From: Thiobacillus sp. UBA6205
Lineage (GTDB): Bacteria; Pseudomonadota; Gammaproteobacteria; Burkholderiales; Thiobacillaceae
Length of the DNA: 40,442 nt
Direction: 5' to 3'
Assembly: GCA_002421825.1 (NCBI GenBank)
Contig: DISR01000022.1
Coordinates: forward strand, 21,980-62,421
The notes beneath the pieces are model-generated. The model searched no databases and had not been told where the DNA came from. It saw nothing but the letters and a program-made list of their open reading frames with translations. Position 1 is the first letter of the stretch. Each line of letters begins with the position of its first letter. The translations under genes and the position numbers were made by a program. This document shows positions 10,471-19,127 of the stretch, in pieces.

Positions 10471-10965
10471 ATGAAAATGGCAAACCGAATCATGCACATG
10501 TTGGTGTTGGCATTCGCGTTCAGTTCATGGACAAGCAATGCCCAATCCGGGAATCTTTCCATGCCGCCTGCCTTTACCCCCACGGCGCCTGTCGAGCAGA
10601 CCCTGCGAACCTATCCGCTGGGCGTCATCACCAAGCAGGCTGCCTTCAGCCACCATGGCAAGGCCCACCGCGAACTCAAGCTTCCCAACGGCCTGACTGG
10701 CTGGGCCTACGATGTTGGCGGCCTGCCGAAGGCGGTGACCTATGGCAGCCCAGTGGGCAAGCAGCAGGCCGTCACGGAAACAGAGATGCGCCATCAGGCA
10801 CGCAGCTACACCCTGGTATTCGACAACCGTGGTGTGGTGGTCGATGTGCTCTACAACGAAAAAGGTCCCTATGATGGCCTGACAGCACTTTCACAGCAGC
10901 ACATGAAGGGGGCAGTGCGTATGGAAGAACATACGCAACCGGGGCCGGGCGGGGCTGGCAGGTGA
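10471..10965 (+). CDS. Secreted protein, possibly BamE/SmpA-like fold
   Basis: A 164-residue secreted protein. The ATG at 10471 follows a GAGGAG site; the frame continues upstream but only this start gives a signal peptide (cut near SNAQ). The region SYTLVFDNRGVVVDVLYNEKG (about residues 111-131) recalls the strand pair of BamE/SmpA/OmlA-type small envelope proteins, which is a weak resemblance only. There are several His residues (FSHHGKAHRE) and no cysteines in the mature protein. The function is unknown; context suggests an envelope component of the copper block. Confidence 0.6.
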   Translation: MKMANRIMHMLVLAFAFSSWTSNAQSGNLSMPPAFTPTAPVEQTLRTYPLGVITKQAAFSHHGKAHRELKLPNGLTGWAYDVGGLPKAVTYGSPVGKQQAVTETEMRHQARSYTLVFDNRGVVVDVLYNEKGPYDGLTALSQQHMKGAVRMEEHTQPGPGGAGR

Positions 10966-11027
10966 AGAATTGAGGGCAAGGCAGCGGTGTGTGATGCCTG
11001 TAATCCCTCACGAGTAGGAGCTGCGCC

Positions 11028-11507
11028 ATGAACAGAAAATCCCTGCATTACTCGTTTGTCAGCATTTGTGCATGTTTGTTTTTGCTTGGGTTCCCTGCTG
11101 CGAGCGCCGGCCAGGATGGCCAGCTAAAGACAGTGGACGGATTGTCTATATATGTAGGCGTGCTGCCTGCCGAAATGCTGCTCGGCCACCCGAAGGGTCA
11201 CCACGAACGCGAGATGCACGGCGGTGTTCCCGTGGGCATTAACCATTATCACGTCGTAATCGCACTGTTCGATGCAGCCAACGGCCAGCGCATTACCGAC
11301 GCAGAGGTGAAGCTCGGCGGCGCCAGCTTCGGCATGGCAACCACGCGCAAGAAGGCGGAACCCATGCTGATCAACAACGTTGTCACCTACGGTGCCTACA
11401 TCTCGCTGCCAGGTTCCGGACCTTACAAGCTTCAGCTCGAAATCAGGCGCCCGGGAGCACGCAATGCGGTCGAAGTCGAGTTCGACTATCCGTTTGCGCA
11501 GAAATGA
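11028..11507 (+). CDS. Secreted His-rich protein, possible YtkA/FixH-like beta domain
   Basis: A 159-residue secreted protein with a signal peptide (hydrophobic core, cut near ASAGQ) and an AGGAG ribosome site. After about residue 50 a His/Met-rich patch appears (HPKGHHEREMHGG, then NHYHV). It leads into a beta-sandwich-like sequence with DAEVKLGG and GPYKLQLEIRRPG, a pattern seen in YtkA/FixH-type or CopC-like domains. The His patch makes copper or nickel binding plausible, but no family is firmly recognised. It lies between another secreted protein and the DUF2933 gene, all in one direction. Confidence 0.6.
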   Translation: MNRKSLHYSFVSICACLFLLGFPAASAGQDGQLKTVDGLSIYVGVLPAEMLLGHPKGHHEREMHGGVPVGINHYHVVIALFDAANGQRITDAEVKLGGASFGMATTRKKAEPMLINNVVTYGAYISLPGSGPYKLQLEIRRPGARNAVEVEFDYPFAQK

Positions 11508-11522
11508 CGTGTGAGATCGTCC

Positions 11523-11735
11523 ATGAACCGCTCCAACTGGGTATTGCTAGGCTTTTTCGCCATCGCCGGTTTCTTCCTGTTGGCGGAGCACAAGGCGCAC
11601 CTGCTGGGGCTGCTACCTTTGCTGTTGCTGCTGGCCTGTCCATTGCTGCACCTGTTCCATGGCAGCCACGGCAGGCATGGTGATACCGCGGCACCTGCTG
11701 GGCAAGACAACCCGTCAAAAGGAGAAGGACAATGA
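11523..11735 (+). CDS. DUF2933 small membrane protein
   Basis: A 70-residue protein from ATG 11523; a GTG at 11511 would add four residues. Two adjacent hydrophobic helices are separated by EHKAH and followed by a His-rich tail (LLHLFHGSHGRHG). The NWVLLGFFAIAGFFLLAEHKAH opening is typical of DUF2933 proteins, tiny inner-membrane proteins common beside copper and other metal resistance genes. The biochemical role is not established. It overlaps the downstream ICMT-family gene by 4 bp, a pairing that suggests a shared function. Confidence 0.85.
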   Translation: MNRSNWVLLGFFAIAGFFLLAEHKAHLLGLLPLLLLLACPLLHLFHGSHGRHGDTAAPAGQDNPSKGEGQ

Positions 11736-12385
11736 ACACTGCTCCTGCCTATGGCTTATGGTTGCTGGTACTGATCAACTCCGCCGTATTCATCATTTTC
11801 GCATTCAGCTTCACCAAACCGTTGACGAAGCGAGATTGGCGATCGTTCGGGGCCTTTTCGGCTTTCATCGTCGCGTTGTTCGCAGAGATGTACGGCTTCC
11901 CACTGACGATTTATCTGCTTTCTGGCTGGTTGCAGAGCCGCTATCCGGGTGTGGATTTCTTGTCGCACGATGCTGGCCATCTGCTGGAAATCATGTTCGG
12001 CTGGCGAGCCAACCCACATTTCGGACCATTCCATTTGCTGAGCTTCGCCTTGGTCGGCGGCGGTTTTTGGCTGTTGGCCTCGGCCTGGAAAGTACTGTAC
12101 GCCGCACAAACCAGCCACACCCTGGCGGTGACCGGCCCCTATGCCCATGTCCGTCATCCGCAGTATGCGGGGTTTGTACTCATCATGTTGGGTTTCCTGG
12201 TGCAGTGGCCGACGATCCTGACGCTCGCCATGTTTCCGGTGCTGGTGCTCATGTATGTGCGCCTGGCGCGGAGCGAGGAACGCGAAGTGGCGGCCGAGTT
12301 TGGGGAAACCTATGGGCATTATGCGGCACGCGTGCCGGCATTCTTTCCGTGGCTCGGTACCCAACGCCACGATTCCGCGGGCTAA
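11732..12385 (+). CDS. Isoprenylcysteine carboxyl methyltransferase-family membrane protein
   Basis: A 217-residue membrane protein with about five helices. The C-terminal half carries the ICMT/PEMT signature: GPYAHVRHPQYAGF (about 131-144), then the RSEEREVAAEFGETYGHYAARVPAFFP region that binds SAM and the acceptor in this family. Bacterial members commonly neighbour DUF2933 and metal genes; their substrate (lipid or small thiol) is unknown. An AAGGAG site precedes the ATG, which overlaps the DUF2933 stop. This gene ends the long copper block; a 58-bp gap separates it from the metabolic module. Confidence 0.88.
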   Translation: MNTAPAYGLWLLVLINSAVFIIFAFSFTKPLTKRDWRSFGAFSAFIVALFAEMYGFPLTIYLLSGWLQSRYPGVDFLSHDAGHLLEIMFGWRANPHFGPFHLLSFALVGGGFWLLASAWKVLYAAQTSHTLAVTGPYAHVRHPQYAGFVLIMLGFLVQWPTILTLAMFPVLVLMYVRLARSEEREVAAEFGETYGHYAARVPAFFPWLGTQRHDSAG

Positions 12386-12443
12386 GCCGACATACCCGCC
12401 GAGTAGCAGTCCAATACTCTGCTGCAGGCAGAGGGTGAATTTT

Positions 12444-13970
12444 ATGAGCGATAACATACATCGTGCATTACCCCACGTTTTGCACCTCAAGCGCCTGGGT
12501 GTCGACACCTACCAGGAGCCCGTGATCTATATGCGCAGCGACTGTCACGTGTGCCGTGCGGAGGGTTTCGAGTCACAGTCGCGCGTGCAGGTGGCGCACA
12601 ACAACGTTGTCATCATCGCCACATTGAATGTTGTCACTGGCGAGTTCCTGGCGCCTGAAGAGGTGGGACTCTCGGAAGCGGCTTGGCGGCTAATCGGTGC
12701 CCACGAGGGCGATGCGGTGATACTGTCCCATCCGCCGATACTGGAATCGCTGGGTCTGGTGCGCGACAAGGCTTATGGCAAGCGGCTCAGCGATGCCGAC
12801 ATGCGAGCAATCGTGCGTGATATCACCGCTGGACGTTATGCGGACATTCAACTCTCGGCCTTCATCACGGCTTGTACTGGCAACCGGCTGGATCTTGCCG
12901 AAACGGCCGCACTCACGCGCGCCATGATCGACACAGGTGAACGCCTTGTCTGGGAGCGCGAACAGGTGGTTGACAAGCACTGCGTAGGCGGCTTACCGGG
13001 CAATCGCACGACATTGATTGTGGTGCCGATCGTCGCGGCCTTCGGCCTCACCATGCCCAAGACTTCCTCGCGTGCCATTACTTCACCCGCAGGTACCGCG
13101 GATGTGATGGAGACACTGGCGAATGTCGAGCTGGATGTTTCAGGTATGCGTCGGGTGGTGGAGCGTGAAGGTGGCTGCATTGTCTGGGGCGGTTCGGTGC
13201 GCCTCAGTCCCGCGGATGACATCATCATTCGCGTCGAGCGCCCGCTCAATCTCGACAGCGAAGGTCAGCTCGTCGCCTCGGTTCTGTCAAAAAAGGCGGC
13301 GGCTGGGTCAAGCCATGTCGTCATCGACATTCCGGTAGGCGAAACCGCGAAGATACGTAGCCGCGAGACCGCTCAGTCCCTGAGTCACCGCCTCGTGGAG
13401 ATTGGTCGCATCGTCGGTCTTACCGTGCGAACGATGGTTACCGATGGCGCCCAGCCAGTGGGCCGTGGCATCGGCCCAGCGCTGGAGGCACGCGACGTAC
13501 TCGCAGTACTGCGCCGCGAAGCAGGTGCCCCGACCGATCTGCGCGAACGGGCGCTGCGGCTTGCCGGAGCAGTGCTCGAGTTCGCGCCAGAGGTTGCAGC
13601 AGGCGAGGGCACACGGCTGGCACGGGATATTCTGGACGATGGCCGCGCCTGGAAAAAATTCGAAGCCATCTGCACAGCCCAGGGTGGACTGCGCGATCCG
13701 CCGGTGGCGGCACACACACACGTGGTGACAGCCACACAGTGCGGGCGCGTGACGACTATCGACAACCGACGGCTGGCACGCGTGGCAAAGCTCGCCGGCG
13801 CGCCACGCGCCCCCGCAGCTGGGCTTGAATTGCATGTGCCGCTCGGCGCGAAGGTTGAGTCTGGAATGCCACTATTCACAGTACATGCCGAGGCCCCGGG
13901 CGAATTGGCTTACGCACTCGACTATATTGCTGCGCAGCCGGAAATCGTTCATATGGAGGTCAGGTCATGA
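12444..13970 (+). CDS. Thymidine/AMP phosphorylase family enzyme
   Basis: A 508-residue enzyme predicted to split a nucleoside or nucleoside monophosphate with phosphate, giving the free base and a pentose phosphate. ATG 12444 has a GAGGGTGA site. An N-terminal extension of about 85 residues precedes the phosphorylase core, as in archaeal-type AMP phosphorylase (TIGR02645-like) and unlike short DeoA. Core motifs are DKHCVGGLPGNRTT, PKTSSRAITSPAGTAD and a C-terminal pyrimidine-phosphorylase-like domain. Archaeal enzymes have Ser where Cys is found in KHC. The acetate kinase and phosphoketolase genes follow directly, so pentose salvage to acetyl phosphate is the likely pathway. The exact substrate (AMP, thymidine or other) is uncertain. 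Confidence 0.88.
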   Translation: MSDNIHRALPHVLHLKRLGVDTYQEPVIYMRSDCHVCRAEGFESQSRVQVAHNNVVIIATLNVVTGEFLAPEEVGLSEAAWRLIGAHEGDAVILSHPPILESLGLVRDKAYGKRLSDADMRAIVRDITAGRYADIQLSAFITACTGNRLDLAETAALTRAMIDTGERLVWEREQVVDKHCVGGLPGNRTTLIVVPIVAAFGLTMPKTSSRAITSPAGTADVMETLANVELDVSGMRRVVEREGGCIVWGGSVRLSPADDIIIRVERPLNLDSEGQLVASVLSKKAAAGSSHVVIDIPVGETAKIRSRETAQSLSHRLVEIGRIVGLTVRTMVTDGAQPVGRGIGPALEARDVLAVLRREAGAPTDLRERALRLAGAVLEFAPEVAAGEGTRLARDILDDGRAWKKFEAICTAQGGLRDPPVAAHTHVVTATQCGRVTTIDNRRLARVAKLAGAPRAPAAGLELHVPLGAKVESGMPLFTVHAEAPGELAYALDYIAAQPEIVHMEVRS

Positions 13971-14010
13971 AGCTACAGCGGCAATTTTTCTCTGATTCAC
14001 GGGATATCTA

Positions 14011-15150
14011 GTGATCATATTGACCGTCAATACGGGGAGTTCTTCCATCCGGCTCGCGGCATTTGAACCGGAAAGCGGATCACTGTCACTACGGGCGAGC
14101 ACGCATCTTTCCGGCGAACAGGATGACCCTACAGCCATGCTGCGTGCCTTTCTCAAAGGCCATGGCATTGGGGCGGTTGCTGCTATCGGGCATCGCATCG
14201 TCCATGGCGGCTCTCGTCTCACGGCGCCGTGCCGCATCGACGCCAAGGTAGAGGCGGAGATCGAGCGGCTGACACCGCTCGCACCGCTACATAACCCGCG
14301 TGCGCTCGAATGGATACGTGCATGCCGCGCACAATTCGGGGGGGAAACCACGCAGGTTGCGGTCTTTGATACTGCATTTTACGCAGAGCTGCCGGAGGTT
14401 GCTGCAACGTACGCCTTGCCACGTGCACTCTGCGCTCTCCACGACATTCGCCGCTATGGTTTCCATGGCCTCGCGCACCAGGCGATGTGGCAGCGTTGGC
14501 ATGAACTGAGGCCTGAGCTCCGCGGGGGCGGACGCGTGATCACGCTGCAACTTGGCGGCGGCTGCTCAATCACCGCCATTCGCGATGGGCGGGCGGTGGA
14601 TACATCGATGGGGTTTTCGCCGATCGAGGGCTTGGTGATGGCAACTCGCAGTGGCGATCTCGACCCTGGGCTGCTGTTATATCTGCAACGGGTGGAAGGT
14701 ATGACGTCGATGCGTCTAGAGCGCTTGCTTAACAAGGAGTGCGGCCTGCTGGGTCTGTCCGGTATGAGCGGTGACATGCGCACGCTGCTGGATATGGATA
14801 CCGCAAATGCCAGGCTGGCTGTAGATGTCTATTGTTACCGCGCGCGCAAATATATTGGCGCGTATTTTGCTGCCCTTGGCAGCGTGGACGCAATTCTGTT
14901 CGGCGGCGGGGTGGGCGAACACGTACCGCAAGTGCGCGCGCAGATACTGTGCGAGCTGGTGCGTTTGGGTATCGTGCTGGACCCGGATGCCAATCGTGCC
15001 GCTGTCGGGGCTGAGATGAGAATCAGCAACAGCTGCAGCGAAGCCGAGTTGTGGGTCATTCCCGTAGACGAGGCCGCTCTACTGGCGCAACAGGCCCTGG
15101 CATTGATGGGGCCCCCAGAAACACTCTGGCCTCAGGAGAATAGATCATGA
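14011..15150 (+). CDS. ackA: Acetate kinase
   Basis: A 379-residue cytoplasmic kinase interconverting acetyl phosphate + ADP and acetate + ATP. It starts at GTG 14011 with no strong ribosome site; translation may depend on the upstream gene 40 bp away. Family motifs: NTGSSSIRL at the N-terminus, GHRIVHGG, VFDTAFYAELPE, RYGFHGLAHQ, VDTSMGFSPIEGLVMATRSGDLDPG and FGGGVGEH near the end. Several positions differ from the textbook sequence (LQLGGGCS instead of HLGNGAS; GLAHQ instead of GTSHR) and it is about 20 residues short, so it is a divergent branch. The catalytic Arg/His in RIVHGG and YGFHG are kept. The stop overlaps the phosphoketolase start by 4 bp. Confidence 0.9.
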   Translation: MIILTVNTGSSSIRLAAFEPESGSLSLRASTHLSGEQDDPTAMLRAFLKGHGIGAVAAIGHRIVHGGSRLTAPCRIDAKVEAEIERLTPLAPLHNPRALEWIRACRAQFGGETTQVAVFDTAFYAELPEVAATYALPRALCALHDIRRYGFHGLAHQAMWQRWHELRPELRGGGRVITLQLGGGCSITAIRDGRAVDTSMGFSPIEGLVMATRSGDLDPGLLLYLQRVEGMTSMRLERLLNKECGLLGLSGMSGDMRTLLDMDTANARLAVDVYCYRARKYIGAYFAALGSVDAILFGGGVGEHVPQVRAQILCELVRLGIVLDPDANRAAVGAEMRISNSCSEAELWVIPVDEAALLAQQALALMGPPETLWPQENRS

Positions 15151-17564
15151 AAGAAACTGCAGTTCAATCCAGGTTCGCAACAAATCCGCTCTCCAACGAG
15201 GAACTGCATAGGATGGATGCCTGGTGGCGCGCGGCAAATTACCTCTCAGTGGGGCAGATTTATCTGCTCGACAATCCGCTGCTCAGGGAGCCGCTCGCGC
15301 TTGCGCACGTCAAGCCGCGTCTGCTCGGCCACTGGGGCACCACGCCCGGGCTCAATTTCCTCTACGTTCATCTGAACCGCGTCATCAACAAATACGACCT
15401 CGACATGCTCTACGTTGCCGGCCCCGGCCACGGCGGCCCGGCGCTGGTCGCCAACACCTGGCTTGAAGGCAGTTACAGCGAGTTCTACCCCAACGTCGGC
15501 CGCGATGCGGAGGGAATGCTGCAGCTGTTCCGGCAGTTTTCGTTCCCCGGCGGCATCGGCAGTCATGTCACCGCTGAAACCCCAGGCTCGATTCACGAAG
15601 GTGGCGAACTCGGCTATGCGTTATCGCACGCCTACGGCGCCGCCTTCGATAACCCGGAACTGATTGTTGCGTGCGTGGTGGGTGATGGCGAGGCCGAAAC
15701 CGGGCCGTTAGCCGCCGCCTGGCATTCGAACAAGTTTCTGAATCCGGCAAGCGACGGCGCGGTACTGCCGATTCTGCACCTCAATGGCTACAAGATTGCC
15801 AACCCTACGGTGCTCGCGCGTATCCCGCACGCAGAGCTGGAGAGCCTTATCCTTGGTTACGGCTACCAGCCACACTTCGTCGAAGGCGACGAACCGGCGA
15901 CGATGCACCAGCAAATGTCAGCAACGCTCGATGCGGTGATTGGCGAGATTCGGGCTATCCAGCAGAGGGCTCGTGCAGATGGCGTGTTTGAACGACCGCG
16001 CTGGCCGATGATCATTCTCAAGACCCCAAAGGGCTGGACTGGCCCGAAGGAAGTGGACGGCCAGAAGACCGAGGGTAGCTGGCGCTCGCACCAGGTGCCG
16101 TTCGGCGAATTGGCGGGGAAGCCCGCGCATCTGAAGCTCCTCGAACAGTGGATGCGTAGTTACCGCCCCGAGGAGCTGTTCGATGAACGCGGCGCACCCA
16201 AGCACAAGCTCGCAGTACTCGCGCCCATGGGGACACGGCGCATGGGTTCCAACCCGCATGCCAATGGCGGACAGTTGCTCAGGGACCTGCAGCTGCCTGA
16301 ATTCCGTGACTACGCTGTGGATGTTGCGCAGCCTGGTCAGACGCAGGCAGAGCCGACCCGCATCATGGGCCGCTTCCTGCGCGACGTGATGCGGCTCAAT
16401 GCCGACTCGCGCAACTTCCGCGTGGTCGGCCCGGACGAAACCAATTCAAATCGGTTGAGCGCGCTGTTCGAGGTCACCGACCGCGCATGGGTGGCTGAGC
16501 GCCTACAGGGGGACGATCATCTCGCCTCCAATGGGCGCGTCATGGAAATTCTCTCCGAGCACACCTGCCAGGGATGGCTCGAAGGCTATCTGCTTAGTGG
16601 CCGGCACGGGCTGTTTTCGTGCTATGAGGCGTTCATTCACATCGTGGACTCGATGTTCAACCAGCATGCCAAGTGGCTGAAGGTGAGCAAGGGGGTTCCA
16701 TGGCGTCGGCCCATTGCTTCGCTCAATATTCTGCTTACCTCGCACGTCTGGCGCCAGGACCATAACGGTTTCTCGCACCAGGATCCGGGTTTCATCGACC
16801 ACGTAGTCAACAAGAAAGCCGATGTGATCCGTGTGTACCTGCCGCCCGACGCCAACACGCTGCTCTGCGTGACTGACTGCTGTCTACGTTCCCGCCATCT
16901 CGTCAATGTTATCGTTGCCGGCAAGAACGAGCAGCCACAGTGGCTGGACATGGATGCCTCTATCAAGCACTGTGCGGCAGGAATCGGCATCTTTGAGTGG
17001 GCGAGCAATGACACTGACGGAGAACCGGACGTAGTCATGGCCTGTGCCGGTGACGTGCCGACACTCGAAACGCTTGCGGCAGTCGATCTTTTGCGCACCC
17101 ATCTTCCCAGCCTTAAGGTACGCGTGGTGAACATCGTAGACCTGATGACGCTCCAGCCTCGCGAGGAGCATCCACACGGGCTTGCAGATCGGGAGTTTGA
17201 CGGACTGTTCACCACAGACAAGCCGATCATCTTTGCTTATCACGGCTATCCGTGGTTGATTCACCGGCTCACTTACCGTCGCGCCAATCACAAGAATCTG
17301 CACGTGCGTGGCTACAAGGAGGAGGGAACCACCACTACCCCGTTCGACATGGCGGTGCTCAATGAGCTTGATCGCTTTCATCTAGTGGCCGACGTGATCG
17401 ACCGCGTGCCGAAGCTTGGCTACAAGGCAGCGCATCTCAGACAGTTGGTACGCGACAAGCTTATCGAGCATCGGGAATACATCACGCGCCATGGGCTGGA
17501 CATGCCGGAGATACTGGCATGGCAGTGGCAAACAGTGCCGGGGGTTGCCAAATGTGCGCCCTAA
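15147..17564 (+). CDS. xfp: Phosphoketolase (Xfp)
   Basis: An 805-residue thiamine diphosphate enzyme cleaving xylulose 5-phosphate (and possibly fructose 6-phosphate) with phosphate to acetyl phosphate and an aldose phosphate. Family-typical length. Motifs: GPGHGGPALVANTWLEGSYS (about 91-110), the ThDP/Mg segment VGDGEAETGPLAAAWHSNKF with NGYKIANPT, SRNFRVVGPDETNSNRL in the middle domain, GRHGLFSCYEAF and WRQDHNGFSHQDPGF in the second domain. AGGAG precedes the ATG. The 4-bp overlap with acetate kinase makes an acetyl-phosphate producing/using pair. Whether it accepts F6P as well cannot be decided from sequence. Confidence 0.95.
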   Translation: MKETAVQSRFATNPLSNEELHRMDAWWRAANYLSVGQIYLLDNPLLREPLALAHVKPRLLGHWGTTPGLNFLYVHLNRVINKYDLDMLYVAGPGHGGPALVANTWLEGSYSEFYPNVGRDAEGMLQLFRQFSFPGGIGSHVTAETPGSIHEGGELGYALSHAYGAAFDNPELIVACVVGDGEAETGPLAAAWHSNKFLNPASDGAVLPILHLNGYKIANPTVLARIPHAELESLILGYGYQPHFVEGDEPATMHQQMSATLDAVIGEIRAIQQRARADGVFERPRWPMIILKTPKGWTGPKEVDGQKTEGSWRSHQVPFGELAGKPAHLKLLEQWMRSYRPEELFDERGAPKHKLAVLAPMGTRRMGSNPHANGGQLLRDLQLPEFRDYAVDVAQPGQTQAEPTRIMGRFLRDVMRLNADSRNFRVVGPDETNSNRLSALFEVTDRAWVAERLQGDDHLASNGRVMEILSEHTCQGWLEGYLLSGRHGLFSCYEAFIHIVDSMFNQHAKWLKVSKGVPWRRPIASLNILLTSHVWRQDHNGFSHQDPGFIDHVVNKKADVIRVYLPPDANTLLCVTDCCLRSRHLVNVIVAGKNEQPQWLDMDASIKHCAAGIGIFEWASNDTDGEPDVVMACAGDVPTLETLAAVDLLRTHLPSLKVRVVNIVDLMTLQPREEHPHGLADREFDGLFTTDKPIIFAYHGYPWLIHRLTYRRANHKNLHVRGYKEEGTTTTPFDMAVLNELDRFHLVADVIDRVPKLGYKAAHLRQLVRDKLIEHREYITRHGLDMPEILAWQWQTVPGVAKCAP

Positions 17565-17747
17565 AGAAGTTTGACCATGGGCAATGATCTTTCCACGAGC
17601 CGTGCGTTGTCTCTTTTTCAACATCCGTCGCGTGGTGTTGCGCTATGCCGTGGAGGTGTATATCCGATGAATCACCGCAACAAAAACAGCGAATGCTGGT
17701 CTTAATAAAGTGCTTGCAGTCGGCAATGCAGCAAAGGAGCTAATATC

Positions 17748-18485
17748 ATGGGCCTGAACCGACGTGATTTTCTGAGTCTGGCAGGCGGCGCTGCTGCCAT
17801 CGCCACATTGGTGCCGGGTTTGCGCTTGATAGAGCTTGCCCAGGCGCGCTCTCCTGAGGAAGCAGCTTCCAGCCTGCAGCGTTGGGGGCTTCTAATTGAC
17901 GTCAACCAGTGCGCAGATGGCTGCACAGCCTGTGTCGATGCATGTTTCACGGAAAACGGCGTATGGGGCCAAGGCCGCCCCGAGACCGACGCGCAGTGGA
18001 TCCGCAAGGTGCGCATCGCCGACGAGCGCAACGGACGCACCCAGGCCTTCCCTGTCATGTGCCAGCACTGCGAATTTCCGCCCTGCGTGGACGTTTGCCC
18101 TACCGGGGCTTCATTCCGGCGTGCCGACGGCATCGTGCTGGTCGACAAGCACATCTGCATCGGTTGTCGCTACTGTATGATGGCCTGCCCCTACAAGGCG
18201 CGTTCTTTAGTGCACGAGGAGGCCCATGACCAGAAGCCCTACGCGCCGCGCGGCGTGGGGACGGTCGAGTCCTGCACCCTGTGCGTGCACAAGGTGGATC
18301 GCGGCGACGGTACAACCGCCTGTGCCGAGGCCTGCCTGCGTGAGGGGCACCAAGCCATCCTGTTCGGCGACCTGAATGACCCCGAGAGCGAAATCAGCAA
18401 GCGCCTGGCGACACGGCCATCGAAGCAGATTCGGGCTGACTTCAAGCTGAATACGGGCGTGCGTTATCAGGGATTGATGGGGTGA
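17748..18485 (+). CDS. Tat-exported 4x[4Fe-4S] ferredoxin subunit (DsrO/NrfC/HybA-like)
   Basis: A 245-residue electron-transfer protein exported folded: the N-terminus has NRRDFLSLAGG and a hydrophobic run. Four Cys groups are visible: CADGCTACVDAC, CQHCEFPPCVDVC, CIGCRYCMMAC and CTLCV...CAEAC, the arrangement of the Fe-S subunit of DMSO-reductase-type and DsrMKJOP complexes. Such subunits normally pair with a molybdopterin or quinone-linked membrane subunit. None is next to it here, so it is an orphan in this window. An AAAGGAG site precedes the ATG. Its stop overlaps a possible GTG start of the YHS gene, so the two are coupled; a redox role in the copper island is possible. Confidence 0.88.
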   Translation: MGLNRRDFLSLAGGAAAIATLVPGLRLIELAQARSPEEAASSLQRWGLLIDVNQCADGCTACVDACFTENGVWGQGRPETDAQWIRKVRIADERNGRTQAFPVMCQHCEFPPCVDVCPTGASFRRADGIVLVDKHICIGCRYCMMACPYKARSLVHEEAHDQKPYAPRGVGTVESCTLCVHKVDRGDGTTACAEACLREGHQAILFGDLNDPESEISKRLATRPSKQIRADFKLNTGVRYQGLMG

Positions 18486-18490
18486 GCACC

Positions 18491-18967
18491 ATGGTCAGGG
18501 ATCCAGTCTGCGGGATGGAGGTTGATCCGGCGCAGTTCGACACGACATTCGAAGGGATTCACTATGCCTTCTGCTCGGAGCAATGCCGGCAGCGCTTTAT
18601 CGCCAACCCCCACCTCTACATCGGTGTACCTGGCGAGAAGGCGCCTAGGCAGAGGGGGATGGAACTTCTCAAGCGCAGAAGATTCCTGCTGGACACGCCA
18701 CTCGCTACACAACATGCGGCCATCCTGGCAGACGCATTGGGCGGCATGATGGGGGTAAAGGCAATCGAGATTGAGGACGGCAGCAAGGTAACCATTACCT
18801 ATGACTTGCTCCAGGCGACGGCAGACCAGCTCGAATCGAAGATGGCGGAAGTGGGTGTAAAGCTCGGTGACGGCTGGGCGGAGCGATTGCGACGCAGCTT
18901 TGTGCATTACACGGAGGAATGCGAAGTGGGGAGTCTGGAAGTTCGCCAGTATCACAGGCATGGTTAG
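18491..18967 (+). CDS. YHS domain fused to HMA-like domain
   Basis: A 158-residue soluble protein. The start is ATG 18491, with a GGTGAG site 5 nt upstream; GTG 18482, overlapping the Fe-S gene by 4 bp, is equally possible. Residues 1-45 form a YHS domain (DPVCGM, FCSEQC). Residues about 75-135 follow the HMA beta-alpha-beta pattern without CxxC and end in an amphipathic helix (WAERLRRSFVHYTEEC). That second half resembles the protein at 2915-3298. Likely a cytoplasmic or membrane-peripheral metal-binding protein; no enzyme motif. Confidence 0.75.
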   Translation: MVRDPVCGMEVDPAQFDTTFEGIHYAFCSEQCRQRFIANPHLYIGVPGEKAPRQRGMELLKRRRFLLDTPLATQHAAILADALGGMMGVKAIEIEDGSKVTITYDLLQATADQLESKMAEVGVKLGDGWAERLRRSFVHYTEECEVGSLEVRQYHRHG

Positions 18968-19127
18968 CCAGTAAGTCATGCCGCATTCAGGAATCCGAGT
19001 GTCGCCTCAATAACCCCAGGATGGCGGCTGGTTCGGGCTGAGTTGCGGCAAGCAGTTTGGCTATGCGGCCGGCTCGTTTTTAACGGCGACTCGAGAGCTT
19101 TTTTTGATCTCGAACAGGAGGTGAAAT

